Shown here: positions 1 to 9,245 of the stretch, one piece after another | Layout: each line of letters begins with the position of its first letter | Position numbering within the stretch: position 1 is the stretch's first letter | NCBI GenBank assembly: GCA_035438985.1 | Contig: DAORJK010000002.1 | Location: 372,001 to 436,000, forward strand | Length of the DNA stretch: 64,000 bases | Direction of reading: 5' to 3' | Source of the DNA: UBA4408 sp002389785 | Lineage (GTDB): Bacteria; Bacteroidota; Bacteroidia; UBA4408 | Made by a program: the position numbers and the translations under genes | Notes under the pieces: generated by a model | Databases searched by the model: none | Told to the model about the DNA's origin: nothing | What the model saw: only the letters and a program-made list of their open reading frames with translations

Positions 1-2451
1 ACGCCACACGGCATCAACTCTGAAAAATTTTAGAATATTTTCAATTCCGGCTGCTACTTCAACATATGGTTTGTTGTGACTAAATAAATTTGAAGTATAT
101 CCAGCCTGATTAAAGGTGTAGAGCTTATCCGGAAAGATCAGCGCTTGTCTATTGGTGTCGCTTACCTTTCCAATTACAGCTCTGCCGGTTGCAACTTCGC
201 GTAATTTAAGTTTGCGTAAAAGTGGAATACGGTTAAAGAAAAATCCATCAAAGTGATGACTTACAAAAGCACTTGCATATTCATCGCTCACAAATTCAAA
301 ATAGTTCATCAGGTTAAATGAATAAAAATCGTATGCAAAGGTTTCATTTCCCGGATGAAGCTCCAACAAAGGGTAAGGTATTTTACCGAATATTTTTCCG
401 TATTGCAGCACATAGTTGGTGTACCCAATAGGATTAATTCGCAAACGATCTTCAATATTTACCACAATTTTTTTGTAATCGAAATCACTGTTAAGCACAC
501 CTTTCAAGCCTTCGGTAAATTGGATTTGGAAAACAGGAGATTTAGTTCCCAAGCTAACTCGATCAAATTCGCCATCCAAAAAACGTTCTCCGTAAGCAAA
601 GCGTATATTGATTCCTATTTCAGAAGATTTAATATTGGGAATTGTAAACGTATCGTTTTCTTGAACAAACCGGTATCGGGTGCTTCCAAGTGGAGTCATC
701 ACCCGATGTGTTAGGATTAATTTTGTATTAAATCCATTGAACCATTCTTTATCATAGAAACCTTTGTATTGTTCAACTTGAGTTAAATTTGATAATGGAT
801 TTCTTCTGAAAAGCGAAACAAATAAGTTATCTTGACGAAACGCATTGGCATTTTGTCCCAATATCTCATAATCGTTTTTGTAGTTAAAAGCAAGCATTTG
901 GCGAGTTGGTTTTTTTTGCAACATCCATCTAAATCCTCCGCCAACTTTGTATTTTTCATCTTTAAATCCGTAAGCCACATAACCATTCAGTTCAAACCAC
1001 TTACTAAATGCATTGCTGGTGCGTCCACCAATACGAACTCTACTTCCTTCAATCGTATTGGTGCTGTAAGTAGAGAATAGCGGACCTAATTCAATTAACT
1101 TATACACATAGTATCCGCCATAAAGCGTTTTAACTAAATCGGAATAACGTTTAAAAGCAGGTAATGTGCGAATAGTATCAACCAAGTGGTAAATAGATTC
1201 TTCATTTTTGGAGAGGGTATCGTGTCGTGCTCCTTCCCAAAATTTCGTATCCTTATCACTGGCACCCTCCATTACAATTAGGTTATCGGTTTTTGAATAG
1301 AATTTTTCGTCTTTGGGGGCATTAATTATAATGTCTTTATAAGAAGTTGTTTTTCTGCCATATACTCCCATCATTTTTTTATCGAGTAAGGCAAAGTCAA
1401 TCACCAATTTATCTTTACTCAACATCCAATTTTTACCTACCAAGTTATATTCCTGAACAACATTTAATGCAACGATATAATTGATATTTGCATCGTCCGG
1501 AATACTCATTTCCAAACGTTTTACAGCAAAGGTTGTATCGGCAATCCACATATTTCCGATAAAAGCCAATTCTTGCTTACGGCGCGGTTTAAATTGCAAA
1601 TGATAGCACCAGTGATTATCAATAAAAAGTGAATCGATTAAATAATAACGGTAAAATAACAAGCCGTTATCGGAAAGCGGACTTGTAAAATTTTTATCGA
1701 TTACTAAAATCGCATTGTCATAAATATTCACTTGCTGGTACATATTACCTAAAACTTGAGATACGCTTTCATTTTTTATACCTGCAACTTTACTGGCTTT
1801 AATAATTTCTTTTTTAAATTTTGGATTCTTTTTAAAATAGAAGTCACTCAATGTTTCAGTAATAAACATGGGCAAGCTGGGTTTTTCATCGGCATGTGAA
1901 CTGTCAATATTATCAAAAACAAAATCGAACGGTTTCAATAGTTTTCTCTTTTTCATTTTTTGAGAAATGTTGTTGATGTCGATTTCAATTTTATTGTAAG
2001 TTTCGTATTGATAAGCTTCCAGTTTTTTTACGTCATTTTCGTCCTTGTGCTTTACTACTTTTCTGAAAAGAATATTGGCAGGATTTTCACCCGGCTTAAT
2101 AACTACCTCCTTTAAAGCAACTGAATTTACACTTAATTCAATCCTTAATTCCTGAGAAATACCAGGTTTAACAGCGCGTGTTTTAGAAATATAACCGATG
2201 TAAGAAAATACGATACTGTCGACTTTATCACTTGTGCTAATCAAATAATTTCCATCAAAATCGGTCGTAGTACCAATTCGGGTGCCTTTAAAAATGATAT
2301 TTACAAATGGCAAAGGTTCTTTTGTTTCGCTATCGAATACTTTTCCGCTAATTCGCGTGGTTTGTGCAAAAACAGTAAGTGTACAAGCATTAATGATCAG
2401 AAATGCAAGAACAAAAGATTTAAAAAGGTAGCGAGAAAATGGATACTTCAC
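1..2451 (-). CDS. DUF5686 / carboxypeptidase-regulatory-like outer-membrane protein (3' end off window)
   Basis: The reading frame is open from a GTG at 2451 to the left edge, 817 codons, so the C-terminus is missing. GTG is chosen because an in-frame stop lies just upstream and no ATG sits before the signal peptide. A hydrophobic leader ends in VFAQ. It is followed by a CarboxypepD_reg-like beta-sandwich (about residues 25-110) with the typical 'GKVFD..TKEPLPFVNI' and 'TTTDFDGNY' signatures. The rest shows alternating amphipathic strands rich in Tyr/Phe/Asn, as in DUF5686 proteins, which are predicted outer-membrane barrels of unknown function. A -7-like TAAATTTG lies at 2497-2504, with a TTG 16 bases upstream of it. 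Family assignment is from recognised sequence character; the function is unknown. Confidence 0.75.
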   Translation of the reverse strand, partial: MKYPFSRYLFKSFVLAFLIINACTLTVFAQTTRISGKVFDSETKEPLPFVNIIFKGTRIGTTTDFDGNYLISTSDKVDSIVFSYIGYISKTRAVKPGISQELRIELSVNSVALKEVVIKPGENPANILFRKVVKHKDENDVKKLEAYQYETYNKIEIDINNISQKMKKRKLLKPFDFVFDNIDSSHADEKPSLPMFITETLSDFYFKKNPKFKKEIIKASKVAGIKNESVSQVLGNMYQQVNIYDNAILVIDKNFTSPLSDNGLLFYRYYLIDSLFIDNHWCYHLQFKPRRKQELAFIGNMWIADTTFAVKRLEMSIPDDANINYIVALNVVQEYNLVGKNWMLSKDKLVIDFALLDKKMMGVYGRKTTSYKDIIINAPKDEKFYSKTDNLIVMEGASDKDTKFWEGARHDTLSKNEESIYHLVDTIRTLPAFKRYSDLVKTLYGGYYVYKLIELGPLFSTYSTNTIEGSRVRIGGRTSNAFSKWFELNGYVAYGFKDEKYKVGGGFRWMLQKKPTRQMLAFNYKNDYEILGQNANAFRQDNLFVSLFRRNPLSNLTQVEQYKGFYDKEWFNGFNTKLILTHRVMTPLGSTRYRFVQENDTFTIPNIKSSEIGINIRFAYGERFLDGEFDRVSLGTKSPVFQIQFTEGLKGVLNSDFDYKKIVVNIEDRLRINPIGYTNYVLQYGKIFGKIPYPLLELHPGNETFAYDFYSFNLMNYFEFVSDEYASAFVSHHFDGFFFNRIPLLRKLKLREVATGRAVIGKVSDTNRQALIFPDKLYTFNQAGYTSNLFSHNKPYVEVAAGIENILKFFRVDAVWR

Positions 2452-2501
2452 AGACGGGTAAGAAAAAGAAACATTAGGTTATTTCAAAATACTAAACAAA
2501 T

Positions 2502-2843
2502 TTATTCATTAAGCGCTTCCCAAAATTCAAGGGCTCGGCGTGTATGAGGAATTACAATACTACCACCCACCATATTGGCAATTGCAAATACTTCAAAAAC
2601 CTCGGTGGTGGTTAGTTCGCATTCTTTACACTTTTGCAAATGATATTTTATGCAATCATCGCAACGCAAAACCATGGATGCTACTAATCCTAGCATTTCT
2701 TTAGTTTTAACTGACAAAGCGCCTTCAGCATAAGTGTTCGTGTCTAAATTAAACAGGCGTTTCATAATTAAATTATCCGCATCTAAAATTTTTTCATTCA
2801 TTTTACTGCGGTACTCATTAAATTCAGTTACCAGTTTATTCAT
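2502..2843 (-). CDS. AhpD-like / carboxymuconolactone decarboxylase family protein
   Basis: A 113-residue helical protein of the CMD/AhpD fold. The redox motif C61-x-x-C64 is followed by His68, as in AhpD-type alkylhydroperoxidases, where the two cysteines cycle between thiol and disulfide and the His assists. A second pair, C72-x-x-C75, follows at once and is less usual. There is no signal peptide, so it should be cytosolic. Length is normal for the single-domain family. It lies head-to-tail upstream of the DUF5686 gene with about 50 bases between. The family also contains true decarboxylases, but the CxxC favours peroxide or disulfide chemistry. The physiological substrate cannot be read from the sequence. 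Confidence 0.85.
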   Translation of the reverse strand: MNKLVTEFNEYRSKMNEKILDADNLIMKRLFNLDTNTYAEGALSVKTKEMLGLVASMVLRCDDCIKYHLQKCKECELTTTEVFEVFAIANMVGGSIVIPHTRRALEFWEALNE

Positions 2844-2984
2844 TGTATTTTGGGTAGTATTTAAACAAAATTAAATTCAAAAATTAAATTTTTCCAGAGT
2901 AACACATTAAAAGTATATAAAGTTCTACTTGTGGAAAATGACAGTTCCTTGAACTTTATTCCAGTGATAAATAAGTTTATTTTA

Positions 2985-4457
2985 CTATTTTGAATTAAGC
3001 AACATCTTTTTAGTAATGTTACCCTCATTTGTTGTTAAGCTATAAAAATAAATCCCGGATGGCAACTGTTCAGCATCGAAAAGCAATTGAAATTCACCTG
3101 CAGGTTTTGATTCATTAAGCAAGGTTTTTACCAACTCACCATAGGCATTATAAATGGAAAGTGTTACATCGCTTTTGGAAGCCAATGAAATTGTAAAAGT
3201 AGTTTGTTGTGTAAATGGATTGGGAATATTTTGAGAAATTGACGAGTGACCAATAGTTGCGTTTTCATCAATGCTGGTAGTATTGGGCACGATTTTGTAA
3301 ATTTTACCTTCACCGTAAGAAATAACATAAATGTTGTTTTGACGATCGACCCCAAAAGCAGAAATAGATTTTTGCTGCGCTGTTGCCGTAGGTCTGTCAA
3401 TAATTAGTGCATTGGTAGTTGGAGTTACTCCGGTATAATTTAACGCCCAAATTCTTCCCGAAACATAATCTCCATAAATGTATTTACCATATAAGGCCGG
3501 CATTAATGAACCTCTATACACATATCCTCCGGTAACCGAATAGTTAGAATTTCCTTGTGCATATTCCCATATTGGTTTACGTTTTTGTGTGGTATCGCAA
3601 ATGGTAGCATTGTAACAATGTAATCCTTCCATAACATTCCAACCGTAATTATAGCCACTTTCGAGTATATCAATTTCTTCATAGGCATTTTGACCAACAT
3701 CTCCTGCCCACATTTTTTGACTTACCGAATCTAAACTAAATCGCCAGGTATTACGCATACCATAAGTGAAAATTTCTTCTCGAAATCCCTGGGCATTTCC
3801 ATAAAAAGGATTGTCGGTAGGAATGGAATAATTTAACGGAGTTGCAGCAGAATCAATATCGATACGTAAAATTTTTCCAAGTAAAACTGATTTATTTTGG
3901 CCATTTCCTAATGGATCCCCACCTGAACCTCCGTCACCGAATGCACAATATAAATATCCATCTAAGCCAAAATTTAGGCAACCACCGTTGTGATTCCCGT
4001 AAGGCTGACTGATGTTTAAAATCTCAAATTTGCTGCTAAATAGTGCTGAGTCGGGATTGGTGGCACTTACCTGAAATCGGGAAATGTATGATTTTAAGGA
4101 TCCACTAAGACTGTTCGTATAATTCACATAAAAGTATCCATTGTTTGCATAGTCAGGGTGAAATGCCAAGCCTAAAAGACCTGTTTCGCCGGATACTCCA
4201 GATTGACTAACGATGCTTGAAAGGTCAATAAATAATTTAGCGGTCGTAGTAGCACCACTGGTGGATATTGCATAAATTTTACCGTGTTTTTCAACAACAA
4301 ACATTCGGTTACTTGTATCGGGCACGCTCTTTAGTTCAATCGGATAAAGAAAAACCGTTGATAATGTTGGATATGCCGGTTGAAGCAAATAGGTTTGGGC
4401 TGAGAGATGATTAACGAGTAGTAAATAAACGAGGCAGCAAGTAAGGATTTTCTTCAT
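2985..4457 (-). CDS. Secreted PQQ-dependent sugar dehydrogenase-like protein with T9SS type A C-terminal domain
   Basis: This is a glucose/sorbosone dehydrogenase-family six-bladed propeller. 'LLGLAFHPDY', 'NHNGGCLNFGLDGYLY', 'AFGDGGSGGDP' and 'WAGDVGQNAYEEID' are the recognisable signatures; the His in NHNGG corresponds to the catalytic base of soluble glucose dehydrogenase. The last ~85 residues ('NIPNPF..TTFTI' to '..SGIYFYSL..' and 'KKMLL') form a T9SS type A sorting domain, so the enzyme is expected to be secreted or surface-attached. I chose the ATG at 4457 (490 aa): it starts a clean signal peptide, and a promoter at 4481-4511 overlaps the longer frame. The substrate is not inferable; related animal and bacterial proteins include HHIP- and YliI-like members. 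Confidence 0.9.
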   Translation of the reverse strand: MKKILTCCLVYLLLVNHLSAQTYLLQPAYPTLSTVFLYPIELKSVPDTSNRMFVVEKHGKIYAISTSGATTTAKLFIDLSSIVSQSGVSGETGLLGLAFHPDYANNGYFYVNYTNSLSGSLKSYISRFQVSATNPDSALFSSKFEILNISQPYGNHNGGCLNFGLDGYLYCAFGDGGSGGDPLGNGQNKSVLLGKILRIDIDSAATPLNYSIPTDNPFYGNAQGFREEIFTYGMRNTWRFSLDSVSQKMWAGDVGQNAYEEIDILESGYNYGWNVMEGLHCYNATICDTTQKRKPIWEYAQGNSNYSVTGGYVYRGSLMPALYGKYIYGDYVSGRIWALNYTGVTPTTNALIIDRPTATAQQKSISAFGVDRQNNIYVISYGEGKIYKIVPNTTSIDENATIGHSSISQNIPNPFTQQTTFTISLASKSDVTLSIYNAYGELVKTLLNESKPAGEFQLLFDAEQLPSGIYFYSLTTNEGNITKKMLLNSK

Positions 4458-4480
4458 AATATATGGTTGAGTTAGAAAGC

Positions 4481-4511
4481 CAAATATAAGGTCTATATTA
4501 AGAAGGTACAA
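4481..4511 (-). promoter_or_regulatory. Bacteroidetes-type promoter for the sugar dehydrogenase gene
   Basis: On the minus strand, TTG (4509-4511) is separated by 20 bases from TATATTTG (4481-4488). This matches the phylum's sigma factor consensus TTTG / TAnnTTTG. Transcription would begin near 4475, about 18 bases before the chosen ATG. Confidence 0.6.
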
Positions 4512-4651
4512 ATTGAAATCTTACTTTTTAACTGACGGTTAATTTTATACTATTGTAGCTTGTAATTATTGAACTCGTTAATTGTACTCTTTTGAATTTT
4601 AAATGCATTAATATGGCTTATCCAAATAATAAAAAAGTGAACCTCAGTTTT

Positions 4652-7141
4652 ATGAAAAAATCCTGCATAGTTATTATAATGCTTCACTTGCAAATGCTGC
4701 AATATGCTTTTGCTCAGGTGCAGACAAACTCAGCTGAAATTTACCTTGGTCTAAAAAAGTTAAACACCCTTGGTTCGGTATTGTATATTGCAGCTCATCC
4801 CGATGATGAAAACACAAGGTTACTTTCCTATCTAGCAAAAGAAAGAAATGTAAGAACCGGTTACTTATCTATTACGCGCGGCGATGGTGGTCAAAATTTA
4901 ATTGGCAAGGAGCAAGGTGAAGCATTGGGTTTAATTCGTACGCAAGAATTGTTAGCTGCACGCAAGGTTGATGGTGCTGAGCAATTTTTTACCCGTGCCA
5001 ACGATTTTGGGTATAGTAAAAATCCGGAAGAAACATTTCAGTTTTGGAACAAGGATAGTATTTTGGAAGACGTGGTTTGGGTGATTAGAAATTTTAAACC
5101 GGATGTAATTATTTGTCGTTTTCCAACTACCGGTGAGGGTGGGCATGGTCACCATACTGCTTCAGCAATTTTAGCCGAAGAAGCTTTTACCGCTGCTGCC
5201 GATGCTTCTAAATTTCCGCATCAATTAAAGTATACACAAGTTTGGCAAGCAAAGCGAATATTTTGGAACACCTTTAATTTTGGTGGAACCAATACTACCG
5301 ATTCGAGTCAGTTAAAAGTAAATGTTGGTGTGTTCAATGTGTTAACCGGTAAAAGTTATGGAGAGGTTGCAGCCGAAAGTCGTTCAAACCATAAAAGCCA
5401 AGGATTTGGATCTGCCAAAACTCGTGGCAACACACTTGAGTTTTTCAAACAAATAAAAGGTGATATTGCCAACAATGACCTATTTGAAGGAATCAATCAA
5501 AGTTGGGACAGACTAAATTCTTGTGCAACCATTAAAGAGAAAATTTCAAATTGCATCGACTCCTATTCGATCGCTCATCCGGAAAAATCAGTAGATGCGC
5601 TTATAGAAATACATACACTTTTACAAAATAAGGAAGAAAAGAACACGGAGTTTTTATATTGGAAGAAGTTAAAGTTGAAAGAAATTGAGCAGCTTATTAT
5701 TTCTTGTTCGGGCTTGTGGTGTGAGGCTTCAGCCGCTGATTATATAGGTATACCCGGAACTGATCTAGAACTTAACTTACAATTTGTTAACCGAAACCAA
5801 GTAAAACTAGCATGCAAAAGCATTTCATTTTTTAATCAGAACGACACACTTTTAAATTTAACTCCAAAATTGAATGAATTAATAACAATAAAACATCGTG
5901 AAAAGCTTAATCCAAGTTTACCCTTTTCATCACCTTATTGGTTAAATCATTCACACGGAGTAGGGCAATATTACGTAGACAACAAGTTATGGATTGGAAA
6001 AGCAGAAAATGATAGTCCGTTGAATGTGTTTTTTGATTTTGAAATTAACGGTAAAAATTTTCGCATTGAACGACCTGTTGTTTTTAAATCAACTGATCCT
6101 GTGAAAGGCGAGGTGTATCGCCCGGTTGAAATAGTACCACCTGTAACTGTAAATTTATCAGAGCGGGTTTATGTATTTGCTGATAACAATCCCAAAAAAA
6201 TTCAATTGATTTTGCGTTCAAATAAATCAGCGCTTGAAGGTAAAATTGTTGCTACAGTTGCAAAAGGGTGGAACTTAGTTTTGGATACAAACGAATTTAA
6301 AATTGCAAACAAAGGAACAGAGTTAGTAATAAATGGAATGCTAACTCCTCCGCAAAACGGAAAAGAAGCCAAACTTGAAATAGGTATACAATTAGGTACA
6401 GCTACTTATACTTCCTCTATAAAGAGAGTTGAATACGATCACATACCTTATCAATTTATTCTTGCAAAGTCGGAGGCGAAATTGGTTTGTATTGATGTAA
6501 AAAAAGCTGGATTAAATATTGGGTTTATTCCAGGGGCAGGTGATGAAATAGTTGATTGCCTCAAACAAATTGGTTACCATGTGACTTTACTCACAGATGA
6601 ATTGTTGGCGAAAGAAAACTTGTTGGAGTACAATACCATTATTACAGGTGTGCGCGCATACAACACAAATGAAAGACTTCAACAATTTTATCCTCGTTTG
6701 ATGGACTATGTTAAGATGGGAGGAAATTTAATTGTTCAATATAATACCAATAATCGAATAGGACCTTTGTTGGCAAAAATTGGTCCTTACCCATTTACAA
6801 TTTCACGTGATCGCGTAACGGATGAAAATGCGCAAATGCAATTTTTGAAAGCTGATCATTCAGTATTAAATTATCCAAATAAAATTGTTTCGTCCGATTT
6901 TGATAATTGGGTGCAGGAACGAGGAATTTATTTTGCTACTGAAGTAGATAAAAACTATGAAAGTATTTTTTCGGTAAGTGATAAAAACGAATCAGCCAAG
7001 GAAGGAAGTTTGATTATTGGAAAATATGGAAAGGGAAATTTTGCTTACACTGGATTAGCATTCTTTCGTCAACTGCCTGCAGGAAATTCAGGAGCCTATC
7101 GCTTATTCGTGAATTTGTTGAGCTTACCAAAACAACCCTGA
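4652..7141 (+). CDS. PIG-L family deacetylase with C-terminal glutamine-amidotransferase-like domain
   Basis: The ATG at 4652 gives 829 residues and begins with a signal peptide (MKKSCIVIIM...YAFAQ); the frame runs further upstream only from a TTG. The N-terminal third is a PIG-L/LmbE zinc N-deacetylase: AHPDDE at residues 48-53 and a later 'GHGHHTAS' supply the zinc ligands and the catalytic Asp. Members remove acetyl from N-acetylglucosaminyl groups. The central part looks like beta-sandwich. The last ~220 residues ('LNIGFIPGAGDEIVDCLKQIGY', 'YNTIITGVRAYN') resemble the class I amidotransferase-like fold of ThuA-type proteins, with no obvious catalytic Cys. This long PIG-L architecture is known in Bacteroidetes. 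The protein is exported, so the substrate is probably an extracellular or periplasmic glycan. Confidence 0.85.
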   Translation: MKKSCIVIIMLHLQMLQYAFAQVQTNSAEIYLGLKKLNTLGSVLYIAAHPDDENTRLLSYLAKERNVRTGYLSITRGDGGQNLIGKEQGEALGLIRTQELLAARKVDGAEQFFTRANDFGYSKNPEETFQFWNKDSILEDVVWVIRNFKPDVIICRFPTTGEGGHGHHTASAILAEEAFTAAADASKFPHQLKYTQVWQAKRIFWNTFNFGGTNTTDSSQLKVNVGVFNVLTGKSYGEVAAESRSNHKSQGFGSAKTRGNTLEFFKQIKGDIANNDLFEGINQSWDRLNSCATIKEKISNCIDSYSIAHPEKSVDALIEIHTLLQNKEEKNTEFLYWKKLKLKEIEQLIISCSGLWCEASAADYIGIPGTDLELNLQFVNRNQVKLACKSISFFNQNDTLLNLTPKLNELITIKHREKLNPSLPFSSPYWLNHSHGVGQYYVDNKLWIGKAENDSPLNVFFDFEINGKNFRIERPVVFKSTDPVKGEVYRPVEIVPPVTVNLSERVYVFADNNPKKIQLILRSNKSALEGKIVATVAKGWNLVLDTNEFKIANKGTELVINGMLTPPQNGKEAKLEIGIQLGTATYTSSIKRVEYDHIPYQFILAKSEAKLVCIDVKKAGLNIGFIPGAGDEIVDCLKQIGYHVTLLTDELLAKENLLEYNTIITGVRAYNTNERLQQFYPRLMDYVKMGGNLIVQYNTNNRIGPLLAKIGPYPFTISRDRVTDENAQMQFLKADHSVLNYPNKIVSSDFDNWVQERGIYFATEVDKNYESIFSVSDKNESAKEGSLIIGKYGKGNFAYTGLAFFRQLPAGNSGAYRLFVNLLSLPKQP

Positions 7142-7921
7142 TTAAGAGTCACCTTTTTTTGGGCAACTTATTTTAAGGTACTTCATTTTATTTTCCTTTT
7201 TTTTGAAAATATCAATTGGTACTCAATTCAACTTTTACAATATCCATTGTTGAATTTCATAATCTCTACTTGTGATTTTTAAATTGTCTAGAAGCTTAAA
7301 GTGCTTGATTGTTGCTAATGAAATTTATTTTAGTGTTTATTATAGACTTCAGTTAAGCTGAATATTGAAGCTGATTTTTGAGGTGGTGTGAATTATTACC
7401 AATGGTGTTTCATTTTTTTCATTGAGTAAAGAAACAAGTTGATTTCAAAATGAGATTTCAGGAAAGAAATTTTACTAATGCAGGTTGGAGTAAAATATTA
7501 TTGCATGAAACTGCTTAAAACAAAGGCTTTCAGAGAAATCAAAACAAGGAGGAAATAATTTTTAGAGGTATATTTTTATCGGACGATGGACATTTTTGAA
7601 AAATAAATTTCCGAACACAAAAAAAAATTGAAAATATTTTGAAGAAAAAAAATCGACAATTTTGATTGATTTGAAAATTTGGAATGGAGTTTAATTTTGA
7701 ATTAAATGTTGTGAATGTATAGCAAAATCAATAGTTATAGAATGCTTGATTTAAAATTTAATACGGAGTGTAATACCGAAAAAAAGTAAGAAGCGAAAAA
7801 ATAATTTCAGTAACTAACATTTTTATGTTGATAATTAGTGCATTAAAAATATTTTATTTCCAAAACATTTATTTCCTTTGTATCGACTATTAATTAATAG
7901 ATTAACTAAAAACAAAAAACA
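7142..7921 (+). other. 780-bp AT-rich intergenic region with no gene seen
   Basis: No reading frame with protein-like composition, no tRNA-like cloverleaf and no strong hairpin was seen. The DNA is very AT-rich, with long A and T runs. It lies between the PIG-L gene and the H1-like repeat gene. A TTCCTTTG at 7873-7880 is one base from the -7 consensus but has no matching -33 element. Confidence 0.5.
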
Positions 7922-8119
7922 ATGGCAACAAAAAAAGCACCAGCGAAAAAAGCAGCTCCAAAAAAAGCTGCCGCTAAAAAAGCAGCACCAGCAAAAAAAG
8001 CAGCTCCTAAAAAAGCAGCTCCAGCTAAGAAAGCAGCTCCTAAAAAAGCAGCTCCTGCTAAAAAAGCGGCTCCTGCTAAAAAAGCAGCAGCTAAAAAAGC
8101 TCCAGCTAAAAAGAAGTAA
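7922..8119 (+). CDS. Histone H1-like Lys/Ala/Pro repeat protein
   Basis: A 65-residue protein made almost only of Lys, Ala and Pro, in short tandem units of the type AAPKK and AAPAKK. It has no folded domain, no acidic residue and no hydrophobic core. Such tails occur in eukaryotic linker histone H1, in chlamydial and bordetellal H1-like proteins, and in several Bacteroidetes; they bind DNA non-specifically and can compact the nucleoid. Here the whole protein is only the tail. It starts at an ATG preceded by an A-rich leader and is followed within 20 bases by a strong terminator, so it is probably its own transcription unit. The codon pattern is repetitive (GCA/GCT, AAA), so copy number could change by slippage. 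The DNA-binding role is inferred from composition. Confidence 0.8.
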   Translation: MATKKAPAKKAAPKKAAAKKAAPAKKAAPKKAAPAKKAAPKKAAPAKKAAPAKKAAAKKAPAKKK

Positions 8120-8138
8120 TCAATTACTTCCTGAAAAG

Positions 8139-8174
8139 AAAATCTCTCTGACTCCATCAGAGAGATTTTTTTTT
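8139..8174 (+). terminator. Rho-independent terminator after the H1-like gene
   Basis: An 11-bp perfect stem (AATCTCTCTGA, 8141-8151, with TCAGAGAGATT, 8157-8167) closes a five-base loop and is followed by a T run to 8174. Confidence 0.9.
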
Positions 8175-8214
8175 GTACTAACTTCGAAGTATAAAATTCA
8201 TCCTTCTTTAAAAA

Positions 8215-9015
8215 TTGATTCTACTCTTATTGCTTCTTATTACACTTACAAGCTTTTCGCAAACTCCAATTTGTTCAACTAAAAATACTGTTGTTAAGTC
8301 GGGTGAAAAGTTACAGTATGAAATTTCCTACAATTGGGGATTGATTTGGGTGAATGCCGGTGAAGCAAGTTTTGAGACAACCTTAATTCAACAAAATAAT
8401 AAACCTTATTATAAGTTTACCGGACTCGGAGCTACTTACACAAAATACGATTGGATGTATAAAGTACGCGACCGATTTGAAACGATTTGCGATACCACCT
8501 ATCTGAAACCTTTGCGCTATATCCGAGATACTCATGAAGGAGCAACGGTTAATTACAGCGATAATATTTTTAATTACTCAAGTCTGAAGGCTTATAGCTT
8601 TACCCGATTAAAAAATAAAACGGTGAAAGCTGATTCAGTTAAAATAGCCCCTTGTACTTTCGATGTACTCAGCATGATTTATTCGGCAAGAAATATTGAT
8701 TTTAATTCGTATCCAAAAAATACACGAATACCAATATCGCTATACCTTGATAATGCTGTATATTCACTGTATATTGATTATCTGGGAAAGGAAACTATTA
8801 CTACCGAACTGGGTACATTTAACTGTATAAAATTTCATCCCATGTTGGTGGAAGGAACTATTTTTAAAGCAGGTGATGACATGACGGTGTGGGTAACGGA
8901 TGACAAGAATAAACTACCGCTCTATGTTGAGACTCCAATTTTGGTTGGAACCATCAAAGCAAAACTTAAATCGTACGAAGGGTTAAAAAATCCTATAAGT
9001 GCAAAAATAAAATAG
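8215..9015 (+). CDS. DUF3108 domain-containing exported protein
   Basis: 266 residues with a very short signal peptide (ILLLLLLITLTSFSQ) and a mostly beta-strand body. 'SGEKLQYEISYNWGLIWVNAGEA', 'DRFETICDTTYLKPLRY' (written here as separate stretches) and a late 'VWVTDDKNKLPLYVE' are typical of DUF3108. The family is periplasmic and beta-rich, and its biochemical role is not established. The start is unusual: an in-frame TAA at 8209 leaves the TTG at 8215 as the first usable codon, only six bases further on. The stop codon abuts the ATG of the following S4 gene, which suggests co-transcription and coupled translation. Confidence 0.8.
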   Translation: MILLLLLLITLTSFSQTPICSTKNTVVKSGEKLQYEISYNWGLIWVNAGEASFETTLIQQNNKPYYKFTGLGATYTKYDWMYKVRDRFETICDTTYLKPLRYIRDTHEGATVNYSDNIFNYSSLKAYSFTRLKNKTVKADSVKIAPCTFDVLSMIYSARNIDFNSYPKNTRIPISLYLDNAVYSLYIDYLGKETITTELGTFNCIKFHPMLVEGTIFKAGDDMTVWVTDDKNKLPLYVETPILVGTIKAKLKSYEGLKNPISAKIK

Positions 9016-9228
9016 ATGAAAACAAAAAATTTTAAAATTACCGGCGAATATATTGAACTCATAAAATTGCTGAAAGCATCCGGTTTATGCGCCATGGGAA
9101 GCGATGCAAAATATTGTGTGAGCAATGGAAACGTAAAATTAAATGGCAACGTCGAGTTACGTCTACGTGCAAAAGTTCGACCGGGTGATAAAGTAGAATT
9201 AGATTCGAATGAGGTTATAATTGAATAA
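9016..9228 (+). CDS. Small S4-domain RNA-binding protein
   Basis: 70 residues forming a single S4-type alpha-L RNA-binding motif: 'YIELIKLLKASGLCAMGSDA', 'VSNGNVKLNGNVELRLRAKV' and 'RPGDKVEL'. It resembles the stand-alone S4 proteins of the YbcJ/YaaA type, which are thought to bind structured RNA. No catalytic domain is attached. The ATG directly follows the stop of the DUF3108 gene with no gap. It converges on the TonB receptor gene, with 17 bases between the two stops. The RNA target is unknown. Confidence 0.85.
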   Translation: MKTKNFKITGEYIELIKLLKASGLCAMGSDAKYCVSNGNVKLNGNVELRLRAKVRPGDKVELDSNEVIIE

Positions 9229-9245
9229 ACTGATTCGAAATTGGA

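Noticed and set aside
2362..2547. Plus-strand 61-codon frame over the start of the DUF5686 gene
   Set aside because: Antisense to the signal-peptide region of a clear gene; basic, low-quality composition.
7906..8157. Minus-strand frame rich in Ala/Phe/Gly repeats opposite the H1-like gene
   Set aside because: It is the antisense of the Lys/Ala/Pro repeats; composition is forced by the codons of the real gene, and the terminator fits the plus strand.
7878..8282. Plus-strand frame rich in Lys/Gln/Leu covering the H1-like gene
   Set aside because: A frame-shifted reading of the same repeat; it runs through the terminator and into the DUF3108 gene.
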